A DNA stretch of 64,000 bases from Psychrobacillus sp. FSL K6-2836 (GCF_038003085.1 NZ_JBBOOM010000001.1:3534001-3598000), one strand, 5' to 3'; shown: positions 28,859 to 37,989, counted from the first letter of the stretch. The notes: a model not told the origin generated them from the sequence alone. Translations and numbers: made by a program.

Positions 28859-29737
28859 ATGGATAGTTACGGAAAAACTTTTCGGGAAATTAGAAAACAA
28901 AAGAACCTAACTCTTCAGTATATCGCCAAAGATATAATGTCGGTCTCAATGATTTCAAAGTTCGAAAGAGATGAGTCAGACGTGACTCTATCAAGGATAA
29001 TTCCTTTGTTGAATAGAATGAACGTTACCTTAGAAGAATTTCTCTACACACATAATGAGTTTAAAAAGAGTGAATTCAGAGAGAAATTGTCACTTGTTAT
29101 TAAGGCGTATCATCAATCTAATGTGACTATTATCCGTAAGATTATTGAAGAGGAAGAAGAAAAGTTTACTAAAACTGAAATTACGGACTTTAGGATGAAT
29201 AGTTTAATGTTTGAAGCAATTCTAAGTGATTTAACCGGGGAGCCTCTGGCTCAAGAATCGATAGATTTAGTGGTAAATAGCTTGTGGTCATTAGAGGTAT
29301 GGGGAGAGTATGAGGTAACAATTTATGGAAATATGATTAAAGTATTAAATATTGAATCTGTCATTTTGCTATCTAAAGAAATATTCAAGAAGAGTAAACG
29401 TTATGCTCGATTGATGAGTCATCGTGCTGATATATACGGTATTATATTTAATACAATTATTGTTTGTTTAGAAAAAAAGAAAATTGAAGAAGCGACTATT
29501 TTTCTATCTGAAGTTAAAAACTCTAATATACCTGAGAAGTTTATCTATGAAAGATTGCTATTCAAATATCTAGAAGGATTATTAGAAATAACAAAAGGAA
29601 ATATAAAAAATGGCTATGATCTAACTGATGAAGTCATAAGAATCTTTACGTTTACTGAATCAAATAGTAATGTCACGATTTATACCAGATACCTCAATGA
29701 ATTTATTCAAAAGAGAAATTCTCTCAGACCCGAATAA
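28859..29737 (+). CDS. Rgg/GadR/MutR-type transcriptional regulator
   Basis: A 292-residue protein with an N-terminal XRE-type HTH (GKTFREIRKQKNLTLQYIA; MSVSMISKFERDESDVTLSR) and a long helical C-terminal domain of the Rgg kind (about residues 70-290), which in relatives binds short peptides. MutR, a member of this family, controls the mutacin lantibiotic. Here it sits between a small peptide gene and the lanthipeptide genes. There is no receiver domain or kinase partner. The family assignment rests on size, HTH sequence and helical repeats. Confidence 0.8.
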   Translation: MDSYGKTFREIRKQKNLTLQYIAKDIMSVSMISKFERDESDVTLSRIIPLLNRMNVTLEEFLYTHNEFKKSEFREKLSLVIKAYHQSNVTIIRKIIEEEEEKFTKTEITDFRMNSLMFEAILSDLTGEPLAQESIDLVVNSLWSLEVWGEYEVTIYGNMIKVLNIESVILLSKEIFKKSKRYARLMSHRADIYGIIFNTIIVCLEKKKIEEATIFLSEVKNSNIPEKFIYERLLFKYLEGLLEITKGNIKNGYDLTDEVIRIFTFTESNSNVTIYTRYLNEFIQKRNSLRPE

Positions 29738-29764
29738 TATTTAATGATTCAACAAAAATAAAAC

Positions 29765-29811
29765 CCAGAATAGTTTCACTAACAAAAGAGTGATTGCTAT
29801 TCTGGATTTTT
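29765..29811. terminator. Bidirectional terminator between the regulator and protease genes
   Basis: CCAGAATAG pairs with CTATTCTGG, with an inner TCACT / AGTGA stem, followed by ATTTTTAT. It lies between convergent genes. Confidence 0.85.
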
Positions 29812-29826
29812 ATGGTATAAAAATTC

Positions 29827-31257
29827 TTACTTATACTTTTTCATTTTCGATAGTGCATTATACGCATTAATGATACCACTTTGAGAAATATGTTTATCGT
29901 AACCATCCAGTTTCATCGATGTTTGATACAATACTTTTTCCACTTGTTCATTCTTCATTTCTTTGTTATTTGTTTTAAGATACTCCGATTTGAGTAAAGC
30001 GACGATGGCTGTTACTTTTGGGGCTGCTACGCTCGTTCCTACTGTCATTTCATACCCATGATCAAGACCTAAATACTGACTAATAAATGTCTGTGGAAGG
30101 TTAGTAGGAAACGTTGTTAAAGTCATTGATGTCAAATCTAATGTGTAAGTTTCCGTATCAAATTCATAACTTCCTCCTGGTGCTAGTATACTAACGTTTT
30201 TACCATAGTTAGAATAGGTAGATAATAAATTCTTCTTATTCGTTGCTGCCACTGTTATAAGGTGATTAGACCCGCCTGGCAAATGGATAATTAAATCCTC
30301 TGGCTTCTCCAGTTGTTCAGCTAACAGTTTCGGGTTAGTAATATCTAATCCCTCATTTCCGGCTGAAACGACCAAAGTAGTATTGTGTTTTTTTGCATAT
30401 CTAAAGGCTTTTTCATAAGCTTTGATAATAGCTCTATCATCTTTATTTTTTAAAGATTTGAAAGTGCTTAAACTTAGATTAACTACATCCATATCGTCAT
30501 TCGTGGCTTGGATGATGGCTTCAATTACCCAACTAGAATTGGCCCCTTTCGCGTCAAAAACTTTATATGGGACTAGTCCAATTTCCGGTGCTATCCCTTT
30601 CATTTTTCCATCAGCAGCAATTACGCCGGCAACCATTGTCCCGTGACCTAAATAATCTTGTGTGCTCATTTCCCCGGGAACAAAAGAATGACCCTGACTA
30701 ATAATATTATCCTTCAAAGCCGGGTGATTAAAGTCAATTCCTGAATCAATAATTCCTACTTTGATTTCAGGGGATCCTTTACTTAGTTGATAGGAAGCGT
30801 AATTGTTTGTAACTAGCTTAATATCCCATAAAAGCTCATCATAAATATTGGGTGAGTTAATCTCATAGTTGTCTAATAGCAACGAAGTTCCATGAGATAT
30901 CTTTTCTACAATAGGGACATCTAATGATAAATCCGTTGCGATCTCATCTTCACTTACACCAAGATCTTGTTTAAGATATGTTTTGAATTCTTCTATTTCA
31001 TCACCTGAAAAATTCTCTGCAACCAGGACATTAATTGCATCAATCTCTTTCACTTTTATATTTTTAAATTTCATGCGGATTTCTCGTGCTATGTTGCCTA
31101 ATTCACTCTCTGAATCTAACATTATCATTAAAGATTGATTTTTTTCATTATTATTGGAACTACTTGCCTTCACATCATTAGTGTTGATTAAAAGTGTAAA
31201 AGAAAAAGTAAAGATTAGGATGCTAAGTATTTTATACCATGTGTACTTCAAGTTCAT
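29827..31257 (-). CDS. Subtilisin-like serine protease, CylA/LanP type
   Basis: A 476-residue secreted S8 protease. The signal peptide is hydrophobic (ILSILIFTFSFTLLI) and is followed by an inhibitory prodomain-like region to about residue 155. The catalytic triad is Asp171 (GIIDSGID), His205 (GHGTMVAG) and Ser409 (GTSVAAP), with the oxyanion Asn301 (SAGNEG). In the cytolysin system CylA acts outside the cell to remove the last six leader residues. The gene overlaps the exporter gene by 26 bases. All key residues are intact. Confidence 0.87.
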   Translation of the reverse strand: MNLKYTWYKILSILIFTFSFTLLINTNDVKASSSNNNEKNQSLMIMLDSESELGNIAREIRMKFKNIKVKEIDAINVLVAENFSGDEIEEFKTYLKQDLGVSEDEIATDLSLDVPIVEKISHGTSLLLDNYEINSPNIYDELLWDIKLVTNNYASYQLSKGSPEIKVGIIDSGIDFNHPALKDNIISQGHSFVPGEMSTQDYLGHGTMVAGVIAADGKMKGIAPEIGLVPYKVFDAKGANSSWVIEAIIQATNDDMDVVNLSLSTFKSLKNKDDRAIIKAYEKAFRYAKKHNTTLVVSAGNEGLDITNPKLLAEQLEKPEDLIIHLPGGSNHLITVAATNKKNLLSTYSNYGKNVSILAPGGSYEFDTETYTLDLTSMTLTTFPTNLPQTFISQYLGLDHGYEMTVGTSVAAPKVTAIVALLKSEYLKTNNKEMKNEQVEKVLYQTSMKLDGYDKHISQSGIINAYNALSKMKKYK

Positions 31258-32848
31258 TTTGTTCTTCCTCCTCTATAAGTTGAGTTTTATATAAATCTTG
31301 GAATAGTTCATTCGATTTCTTTAATTCTTCGTAGGAGCCAATTCCTTTAACTTTTCCATCATTTATTACTATTATTTTGTCGGCTTGCATGATGGTACTT
31401 AAGCGATGAGTGATGACTAGAGTTGTGCAAGCTATGTTTTCTCTGATGTTCTTCGTTATTTGAGATTCGGTTACACTATCTAAAGCACTTGTTGCCTCAT
31501 CGAGAACGAGAATGGCTGGTTTCTTTAGAAGCGCTCTAGCTAAAATAAATCTTTGTTTTTGCCCACCGGAGAAGTTTAAACCATTTTCAGAAGCAATCGT
31601 GAATAATCCCATAGGGTATTTGATAATTTCATCGTGAATGCATGCAATTCTAGTCGCTTCAACAGCATCCTCATAAGTTGCCTCTTTTTGATTGTTTATT
31701 AAATTTTCATACAGGGACTTGTTAAACAATCTTGCATCTTGTAGAACAGCTCCCATTTTACTTCTTATTTTACGGGGATTAAACTCTTGCAAAGGTTGAT
31801 TGTCTATAAGAATTTCTCCTTCAGTTGGTATATACAATCCAAGAATAAGTTTAGCTATAGTACTCTTTCCTGATCCGGAAAGACCCACCACTGCCACCCT
31901 CTCTCCAGGGTTAATTACAAAATTTAAGTTTTCTACTGTATTTTTCGCGAACTCATCATACTTAAAGGAAACATTTGAAAACTCAATCTTCCCTTTCAAG
32001 GTATCTACATTATTTGAACCTTCTGTCAAATTTTCAGAGGTTGCACCAATCACATCGTATAGTCTTTGCACAAATGTCCCAACCACCACAAAATCTATAT
32101 AGGTTGTCCCTAATGAAATCAATGGTGTAATAAAGGAAAGCGCAAGCGTATTGAACGCCAATAGGGTCCCTAGTGTTATATCACCTTTTATTACCATCGA
32201 AGCCCCGTACCACAAGATTGATAAGGTGAAAATAAATTGTAGTGAAGTGGTTATCGAGCTGATAGAACCTGTCCATTTATTCTGCTTTTCGGTGTTCGAC
32301 AGTTGTTTCTTGAAATCTTTTTCCCACTCTTCAAGAATTAAATCTTCATTTCCCATCATCTTCACATCTACTATCCCAGTGATACTTTCCGTTAAGCTAT
32401 TCTGCACACGGGTTTGTGTATGAATGTTTAATTTCGATAAGTTTTTTGTAATTTTTGAACTTAAAATCAAAAGGATTAGAATAGTAACACCAATACCTAG
32501 AACAATCATGGACATTGAAATCGAAATTCTCATCATCAACAGCATATAGACAAATAACAAAAGGCTATCAACTATTAAAGTCACCGTTCGTGTTGATAAG
32601 ATCTGTCTTATATACATATTAGAGTTTGCTCTAAAGATTAGCTCTCCGCTTGATCGGTTCTCAAAAAAGCGATAGGGAAGTTTCAACAAGTGGTCCATAA
32701 AATTTGACATCATAAAGTAATCCATGAGTGTTTGTAGTTTTGCTACGGTAAATATTCGAAGAATTGAAAGTGCTGAAAACCCAATAAATAACATGCAAAT
32801 TAGGAGGCCGATCATTGGTAACGATGAAAGCTCTTTGGTAACTATCAC
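31232..32848 (-). CDS. 5'-truncated LanT/CylB-type ABC exporter lacking the C39 peptidase domain
   Basis: A 538-residue ABC exporter half: a membrane domain (LPYRFFENRSSGEL region) and an ATPase with Walker A GLSGSGKST, signature FSGGQKQR and Walker B ILVLDEATSALD. LanT proteins are normally about 700 residues with an N-terminal C39 peptidase. Here the frame is open only to 32905, where a TAG stands, and the first possible start, GTG 32848, lies inside the first membrane helix (FFSISIPYITAFITDKV read upstream) without a ribosome binding site. It is probably a deletion product and may be non-functional. Confidence 0.8.
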   Translation of the reverse strand: MIVTKELSSLPMIGLLICMLFIGFSALSILRIFTVAKLQTLMDYFMMSNFMDHLLKLPYRFFENRSSGELIFRANSNMYIRQILSTRTVTLIVDSLLLFVYMLLMMRISISMSMIVLGIGVTILILLILSSKITKNLSKLNIHTQTRVQNSLTESITGIVDVKMMGNEDLILEEWEKDFKKQLSNTEKQNKWTGSISSITTSLQFIFTLSILWYGASMVIKGDITLGTLLAFNTLALSFITPLISLGTTYIDFVVVGTFVQRLYDVIGATSENLTEGSNNVDTLKGKIEFSNVSFKYDEFAKNTVENLNFVINPGERVAVVGLSGSGKSTIAKLILGLYIPTEGEILIDNQPLQEFNPRKIRSKMGAVLQDARLFNKSLYENLINNQKEATYEDAVEATRIACIHDEIIKYPMGLFTIASENGLNFSGGQKQRFILARALLKKPAILVLDEATSALDSVTESQITKNIRENIACTTLVITHRLSTIMQADKIIVINDGKVKGIGSYEELKKSNELFQDLYKTQLIEEEEQNELEVHMV

Positions 32849-32888
32849 TTTGTCAGTGATAAATGCTGTTATGTAAGGGATTGAGATA

Positions 32889-33050
32889 CTAAAGAATAGA
32901 GAATCCTAAACCTCCGGCTCCTCCAATGGTAGCTGAAACAATAAAGCATAGTGGTGTAGTGTCAGGTTGTACGTCATATGCTCCTTGAATTTCTTTTAGC
33001 TCCCACTCATTCAAATCTTCGATGGTACTGCAACTAAAATTAAAACAATA
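32889..33050 (-). pseudogene. Remnant of a CylLS-like small-subunit lanthipeptide precursor
   Basis: On the minus strand the frame reads IEDLNEWELKEIQGAYDVQPD and then TTPLCF, ending GLGFSIL and TAG at 32889. It matches the leader end, hexapeptide and core start of cytolysin small-subunit precursors (IQGSGDVQAE-TTPACF type). There is no ATG, a stop lies at 33051-33053, and the C-terminal cysteine needed for the second ring is missing. It leads directly into the truncated exporter frame, suggesting a deletion that removed the end of this gene and the start of lanT. Confidence 0.75.
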
Positions 33051-33073
33051 CTAAAACTACGGAGGTACTAACA

Positions 33074-33349
33074 ATGACTCAAGAACAAATAATCAATGCT
33101 TGGAAAAATCCGGAATTACGTAACAATTTCACTGGAAACCTGAATCACCCTTCCGGCACAAGTCTTTCAGAACTTTCTATTGAAGAAATGCAATTTATTC
33201 AAGGTGCAGGTGACGTACAGCCAGATGCAGTAACAACTCCTATCTGTGCTGTAGCTGCAGCAGCTTTAATTGCAAGCAGCTTACCGTGCGCAGCAGGTGC
33301 TGGTGTTTCAGCTATTGCAACAATGCTTCTGTCTTTAGAAATTTGCTAA
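33074..33349 (+). CDS. CylLL-like (large subunit) class II lanthipeptide precursor
   Basis: A 91-residue precursor. The leader includes LSELSIEEMQFIQGA; the core from Thr54 has TTPICAVAAAA, ASSLPC and a terminal SLEIC, with three cysteines at 58, 72 and 91. Cytolysin CylLL shows the same plan (TTPVCAVAA, ASSAAC, SLKHC) and the same 38-residue core length. Between the GA site and the core lies GDVQPDAV, two residues longer than cytolysin's GDVQAE. GGAGG is 8 bases before ATG. No clear promoter is seen upstream, where the sequence has been rearranged. Confidence 0.9.
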   Translation: MTQEQIINAWKNPELRNNFTGNLNHPSGTSLSELSIEEMQFIQGAGDVQPDAVTTPICAVAAAALIASSLPCAAGAGVSAIATMLLSLEIC

Positions 33350-33362
33350 TAAATACTAACCT

Positions 33363-33393
33363 GCCTCATTCCGATACAGGAGTGAGGCTTTTT
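33363..33393 (+). terminator. Terminator/attenuator between precursor and lanM
   Basis: GCCTCATTCC pairs with GGAGTGAGGC (one G-U) and five T follow. A leaky terminator here would keep precursor mRNA in excess over lanM, as is common in lanthipeptide operons. Confidence 0.85.
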
Positions 33394-33423
33394 AAAAATA
33401 TACCCTAGAAAGGATGTTCTTGT

Positions 33424-36400
33424 ATGGAGACTCTAACTAAAAATTTAGAAATAAAGCAGCCGAAAAATTATTTGTATCTTGAGGAAAAGCGAAATTACTT
33501 GCTACAGGAACTAGCAGTGAAAAACTCATCAGACATTTATACAAAATGGTTGGAGAGGACTCTCTTAAAAGATATTCCTGAAGGTGTGCAAACTAAATTA
33601 GCCACTTCCAATCTATCTCAAGAAGAATTTACTATTCTATTATCTAAAGAGATATCTTTAAATGATAAAGCGAGTGAATACATTCTCAGTAGTGAATGGT
33701 TTAAGGTTTATGAGGAGGGTCTTATACTCGCGAGAGAGACTGCGGATCAGCCGATTGAAGAAGTTGATATAACTTTGGCATTCAAACCATTTGCATTGTG
33801 GGCTTGGAATTCAATCAAAAACACGCTCCATAAAAATGGCTGGGAGAAGTATATTAGTTCCCAATCTTTCCTCGTATCAAATATCAACTCACTACTTAAC
33901 ACCCTGAACAAGGAAGCTATAAGATCGATAGTATTAGAACTACATATTGCGAAGCTTAGAGGAGAAATAGATGGTGACACACCGGAAGAAAGATTCATTT
34001 GTTTTATTAGAAATACATTTTTAAATTTAAACAACCTCGAAGAATTTTATAATGAATATGCAGTTCTTCTGAGAACCTTAGCTACTAAGACTCTATACTT
34101 TGTAAATAACCTTGAAGAGTTCATGGAAAGGTATGTTCAAGATTTTGAACTATTAGGGAGCACGTTTAAAATTCCAAGTACAGACACCATAAATATGCTC
34201 GTCACAGATCTCGGGGATACACATGAACAAGGGAAGTCAGTTATCAATGTTATTTTAAGTTCTGGAGTTGAACTGATCTATAAACCTAAGAATTTGCTTG
34301 CTACGAAAAGGTTTCATCAACTTTTGGATTGGATCAACTTGAAGAAACAGACTATTGATCTTAAATATCACAAGTCTATTGCAAAAGATGGTTATGGTTG
34401 GGAAGAAAAGGTCATTACAAAAGACTGTAAATCAACCATTCAAGTCGAACAATATTACGAAAGGTTTGGCTCGTTACTTTCTGTTGTCCATTTGTTAAAA
34501 GGTTGTGATATTCATCTAGAAAATATTATTGCATCAGGTGATTCTCCATACATTATTGATTTAGAAACGCTATTGCACCAATATGTTCCATTTGCAGTTG
34601 ACAAAAATGCAGAATTTCTTGCCAAAGACAAAATAAGCGATTCTGTTTTAGGTACTGCCCTACTTCCAATGGTTATGTTTAAAAGTGCAAAAAGTAAAGG
34701 GTTGGATATGAGTGCATTGAATGGAAGAGAACAAGATTTACCATTCAAAGTATTACAACTGAAGGGACGTAATACAGATGATATGCAATTTACCTATGAT
34801 TATGGTAAATCCATAAAGGGGAAAAATATTCCTCACCTGGATAATAATCAGGTCGAGGTTGGAGAATATATAGAAAAAATTATGAAAGGTTTTAAAGAAA
34901 CTTATAATCTTTTTCTAGATTTCCAGGAAGAATTATTATCAGAGGATGGTCCAATCACGTTATTTAAAGATTTGGATATTCGTATTATTGCTCGAAATAC
35001 GCAAACTTATGCAAATTTCCTTCAAGAAGCTACTCATCCTGATTACACAAGGGATGCCCTTGAAAGAGAAATACTGTTTGATCGCCTTTGGTACTATCCG
35101 TTTAAGAACAAAAACATAATTAAATCTGAAATAGAAGACATGCTCAATGGAGATATCCCTTTTTTCAAAGCGAATACTAATTCCACTTCATTAGTCGACA
35201 GTCGAGGAAAAGAGATACCCAATGTCTATTTAAATACTACCTATGACTTACTTCGCAACAATCTAGAAAATATTTCTATTGAAACAATGAATGAACAATT
35301 GGAGTTAATCAAACTTTCCACAATGCCTCTGACCAAAAAGCAAGCAAAGAAATATACAAAGGTTAATCGTCAACATATAATTGAAGCTAACAAGGAAAAC
35401 AACTACAATCAAGAAATTTTCATAAACAAAGCTGACCTTATCGCTGAATATATGTACGATAGAGCTATATTCTCTGAAGATCGAAAAACAGTTTCCTGGA
35501 TTAACAAGCAAGTAAGCGAGGAAGGTTTTGGGGTTATTTTGCCAATTGAGTCACATCTGTACAATGGTATTTTAGGATTAGCACTATTTTTCTTATATAA
35601 CGGAAAAATAACAGGAAACCAAAAATACTATGATATATCTAAAGCATGCATAAATACAGCCTCTCAGTCGGTCACTTTCAGTAACTATAACGAAATTTCA
35701 GCTTTTTATGGTATAGGCTCGCTCATTTCCCCTATGTACCAATACAAAAAGATTACGGGGGACAATTTTTTTGATGAGCTATTTGATAAGTACCTAGATT
35801 TAATCGACGAGCATTTCACAAAAGACATCTCTTTCGATTTTCTCAGCGGTTCTAGTGGTCTAATTCATGTATTTCTCACGATATATGAGGAGAACAATGA
35901 CGTCCAATTCCTAATCAGAGCCAAAGGATTGGCAGATCATATTATTCAACATATCAAGATGGATGGAGAATTTACGTTAATTGACTTTAAAGACGAACGT
36001 GTGAATCTAGGAGGCTTTTCACATGGGGCCAGCGGTTTTGCTTATACTTTTGCTCGGCTTTCTGCTTATGATGAGAAATTTAATAAATTCACCGATGGTT
36101 TCCTAGCGTTTGATAAGAGTCTGTACAACGGAGAAGTTCATGGGTGGAAGGATTTAAGGAAGGAAGACAGAAAAGATGCAAATCAATGGTGCCATGGTTC
36201 TACTGGTATAGGGCTAAGTAGGATTTTGATACGTAATGAGCATCAAGGGTTGAAAGTTTTTATCGATAAGGTGTTAAATGGTTATCAAAAGACTGATGAC
36301 GGTTTGTGTCATGGAAACATGGGGGATATTGAATTACTCCTTACTTATGCTGAAAAGATGCAAAAGGATGAATTTCACTTCTTTTCAAAGGTCCTTGTAT

Positions 36401-36552
36401 ATGAGACTGCAAAAAACATTGATTTATCAGGCAAGGAAAAATTCTCTAGTGATTTAGGTTTGTTCAATGGATTAGCAGGAATAGGATATCAATTACTCAG
36501 GGTTTCCCATCCTAACGAGGTTCCCTCTGTTTTGGCACTTAACAGGTTTTAA
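33424..36552 (+). CDS. lanM: Class II lanthipeptide synthetase LanM (CylM-like)
   Basis: A 1042-residue bifunctional enzyme. The N-terminal dehydratase domain (DUF4135, about residues 150-650) shows kinase-like motifs: SGVELIYKPKN, LKGCDIHLENII and YIIDLETLLH. The C-terminal LanC-like cyclase has its zinc ligands at Cys923 (WCHGSTG) and Cys962-His963 (LCHGNMG). It dehydrates Ser/Thr of the precursor and adds Cys to form lanthionine rings. The gene follows the precursor after an attenuator and is full length with no frameshift, so modification ability looks preserved. Confidence 0.95.
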   Translation: METLTKNLEIKQPKNYLYLEEKRNYLLQELAVKNSSDIYTKWLERTLLKDIPEGVQTKLATSNLSQEEFTILLSKEISLNDKASEYILSSEWFKVYEEGLILARETADQPIEEVDITLAFKPFALWAWNSIKNTLHKNGWEKYISSQSFLVSNINSLLNTLNKEAIRSIVLELHIAKLRGEIDGDTPEERFICFIRNTFLNLNNLEEFYNEYAVLLRTLATKTLYFVNNLEEFMERYVQDFELLGSTFKIPSTDTINMLVTDLGDTHEQGKSVINVILSSGVELIYKPKNLLATKRFHQLLDWINLKKQTIDLKYHKSIAKDGYGWEEKVITKDCKSTIQVEQYYERFGSLLSVVHLLKGCDIHLENIIASGDSPYIIDLETLLHQYVPFAVDKNAEFLAKDKISDSVLGTALLPMVMFKSAKSKGLDMSALNGREQDLPFKVLQLKGRNTDDMQFTYDYGKSIKGKNIPHLDNNQVEVGEYIEKIMKGFKETYNLFLDFQEELLSEDGPITLFKDLDIRIIARNTQTYANFLQEATHPDYTRDALEREILFDRLWYYPFKNKNIIKSEIEDMLNGDIPFFKANTNSTSLVDSRGKEIPNVYLNTTYDLLRNNLENISIETMNEQLELIKLSTMPLTKKQAKKYTKVNRQHIIEANKENNYNQEIFINKADLIAEYMYDRAIFSEDRKTVSWINKQVSEEGFGVILPIESHLYNGILGLALFFLYNGKITGNQKYYDISKACINTASQSVTFSNYNEISAFYGIGSLISPMYQYKKITGDNFFDELFDKYLDLIDEHFTKDISFDFLSGSSGLIHVFLTIYEENNDVQFLIRAKGLADHIIQHIKMDGEFTLIDFKDERVNLGGFSHGASGFAYTFARLSAYDEKFNKFTDGFLAFDKSLYNGEVHGWKDLRKEDRKDANQWCHGSTGIGLSRILIRNEHQGLKVFIDKVLNGYQKTDDGLCHGNMGDIELLLTYAEKMQKDEFHFFSKVLVYETAKNIDLSGKEKFSSDLGLFNGLAGIGYQLLRVSHPNEVPSVLALNRF

Positions 36553-36589
36553 TATAAAATACATTTAATTATTAAAGGGGATGAATTCT

Positions 36590-37666
36590 ATGAAGCGATT
36601 CCTGACACCTAAATGGATTGTTTTCTTTTTAATCTGTGGTGCAGTAACCTTTTGGTTCATGGAGATTCATGTCCGGATTGTAGAGGTATTTTTTATTCTT
36701 CTCGGACTAACTTGGTTAGCTATAACCCTCCATGAGTTAGGTCATATTATTTTTGGTAAAGTGCAAAACTTTCAATTTCTTTATTTTATTACGGGGCCAT
36801 TTGAAATAACAAACAAAGGAAATCGATTAAAAATCAGTGAGAATAAAAATTGGTTATACTTTTTCGGCGTTTCAATGCTAATGCCTTATGAAAAGAAACC
36901 TGAGGCACTGAGAAAAAAATGGTTGATCCTAGCTTTAGGTGGCCCTATTATCTCGCTATTTGTCTCAATTGTCAGCATGTTGGTATACGTTCTCTTTGAT
37001 AATTCTATCGCTCTAGTTTTCAGTGTCATAAATTTCTTTATTTCAGTATTCACTTTTATCCCATTCAAATCAGGAATTCGGAGTGATGGAAATGTTGTAA
37101 TGACATTGTATAAGGATGATAGTGAAAGTACAAATCTAATTAACCAATTGTTGATCATTAATGAGGTGATGAGCGACAAAGAGCCAGATGATTGGGACAA
37201 TGATATTTTTAGAATCGCTAGAGACCAACCCGCTAGTATTGAAAATATCTCTGCAGCCTTACTAGTGTTTTATAAGGTTTTTAGAACTAATGGCTTTGAC
37301 TCGGCTTATGAAGAAATTTCTTCATATTTGGAGATTCCAGTCACTAAAAAGAATAAACATTTAATGGGCTTCTTGATCGGTTTAAAACAGATGAATCTGT
37401 TTCTAAACGGTGGAGCTAGTCGGAAGGAAATCTTGTTATTACAAAACCATTTATCGCCCCTTGAGCCCTTCTCTTATTATCGTGGACAAGTAATAATTGA
37501 TTATCTTGATGGGAATCTTCTGGCTTCATTAGAAAATGTTAATAGAATATACTCTGTCATTGCAAGGAGTCATGCTAAACTTGGATTCTATCAAGATGAA
37601 AAGAAACTGACAAAGCTTCTAGAAGATAAGATATGTATAAGTAAAAGCTCTCCCCCAAAAAATTGA
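36590..37666 (+). CDS. Site-2-protease-like membrane protein, CylI-type immunity candidate
   Basis: A 358-residue membrane protein. The first helices are followed by TLHELGHIIFG, a zinc metalloprotease HExxH motif (His48, Glu49, His52) of the M50 family; later helices are near residues 100-165, with a soluble C-terminal half. Cytolysin immunity protein CylI is a M50-like membrane protein of similar size encoded in the same cluster. ATG 36581 abuts the GGGG signal, so ATG 36590 is chosen. It follows lanM by 37 bases. Immunity is inferred. Confidence 0.78.
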   Translation: MKRFLTPKWIVFFLICGAVTFWFMEIHVRIVEVFFILLGLTWLAITLHELGHIIFGKVQNFQFLYFITGPFEITNKGNRLKISENKNWLYFFGVSMLMPYEKKPEALRKKWLILALGGPIISLFVSIVSMLVYVLFDNSIALVFSVINFFISVFTFIPFKSGIRSDGNVVMTLYKDDSESTNLINQLLIINEVMSDKEPDDWDNDIFRIARDQPASIENISAALLVFYKVFRTNGFDSAYEEISSYLEIPVTKKNKHLMGFLIGLKQMNLFLNGGASRKEILLLQNHLSPLEPFSYYRGQVIIDYLDGNLLASLENVNRIYSVIARSHAKLGFYQDEKKLTKLLEDKICISKSSPPKN

Positions 37667-37907
37667 ACATCATTTGGAAGCGCTCATCTATTAAATAGAA
37701 GCACCTAATTTTTATTTCAACTAACGATGCCTTACTGGATTATATCTAAAAACGCTTTTTTGCATAGAAAAGAGCGATAAGGGTTTGTCTTAACCCGTTC
37801 AGTTGAGTGGTACAAACATTCAAAATAACATTCGAATTAGCAGAATATTTATATGTAAATTATCATCGCAATTAACATATCAATTAGCTGTATTTTTGAC
37901 ACAAAAA

Positions 37908-37942
37908 ATGGCTTAGTTCTCCTTGATTGAGAACTAAGCCAT
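37908..37942 (-). terminator. Orphan minus-strand terminator
   Basis: A perfect 14-bp stem ATGGCTTAGTTCTC / GAGAACTAAGCCAT. The T run follows only on the minus strand, yet no minus-strand gene lies upstream of it. The rest of the 37667-38050 gap has no ORF; a CAACTAACG...CGTTCAGTTG inverted segment spans about 37718-37810. Confidence 0.6.
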
Positions 37943-37989
37943 AACTATTTCGATATTCGAATCTTTAACAAACGCACCCGTTAGATCCC

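Noticed and set aside
32889-33050. Intact second lanthipeptide precursor
   Set aside because: No start codon in frame, a stop shortly upstream and the terminal cysteine missing; better called a remnant.
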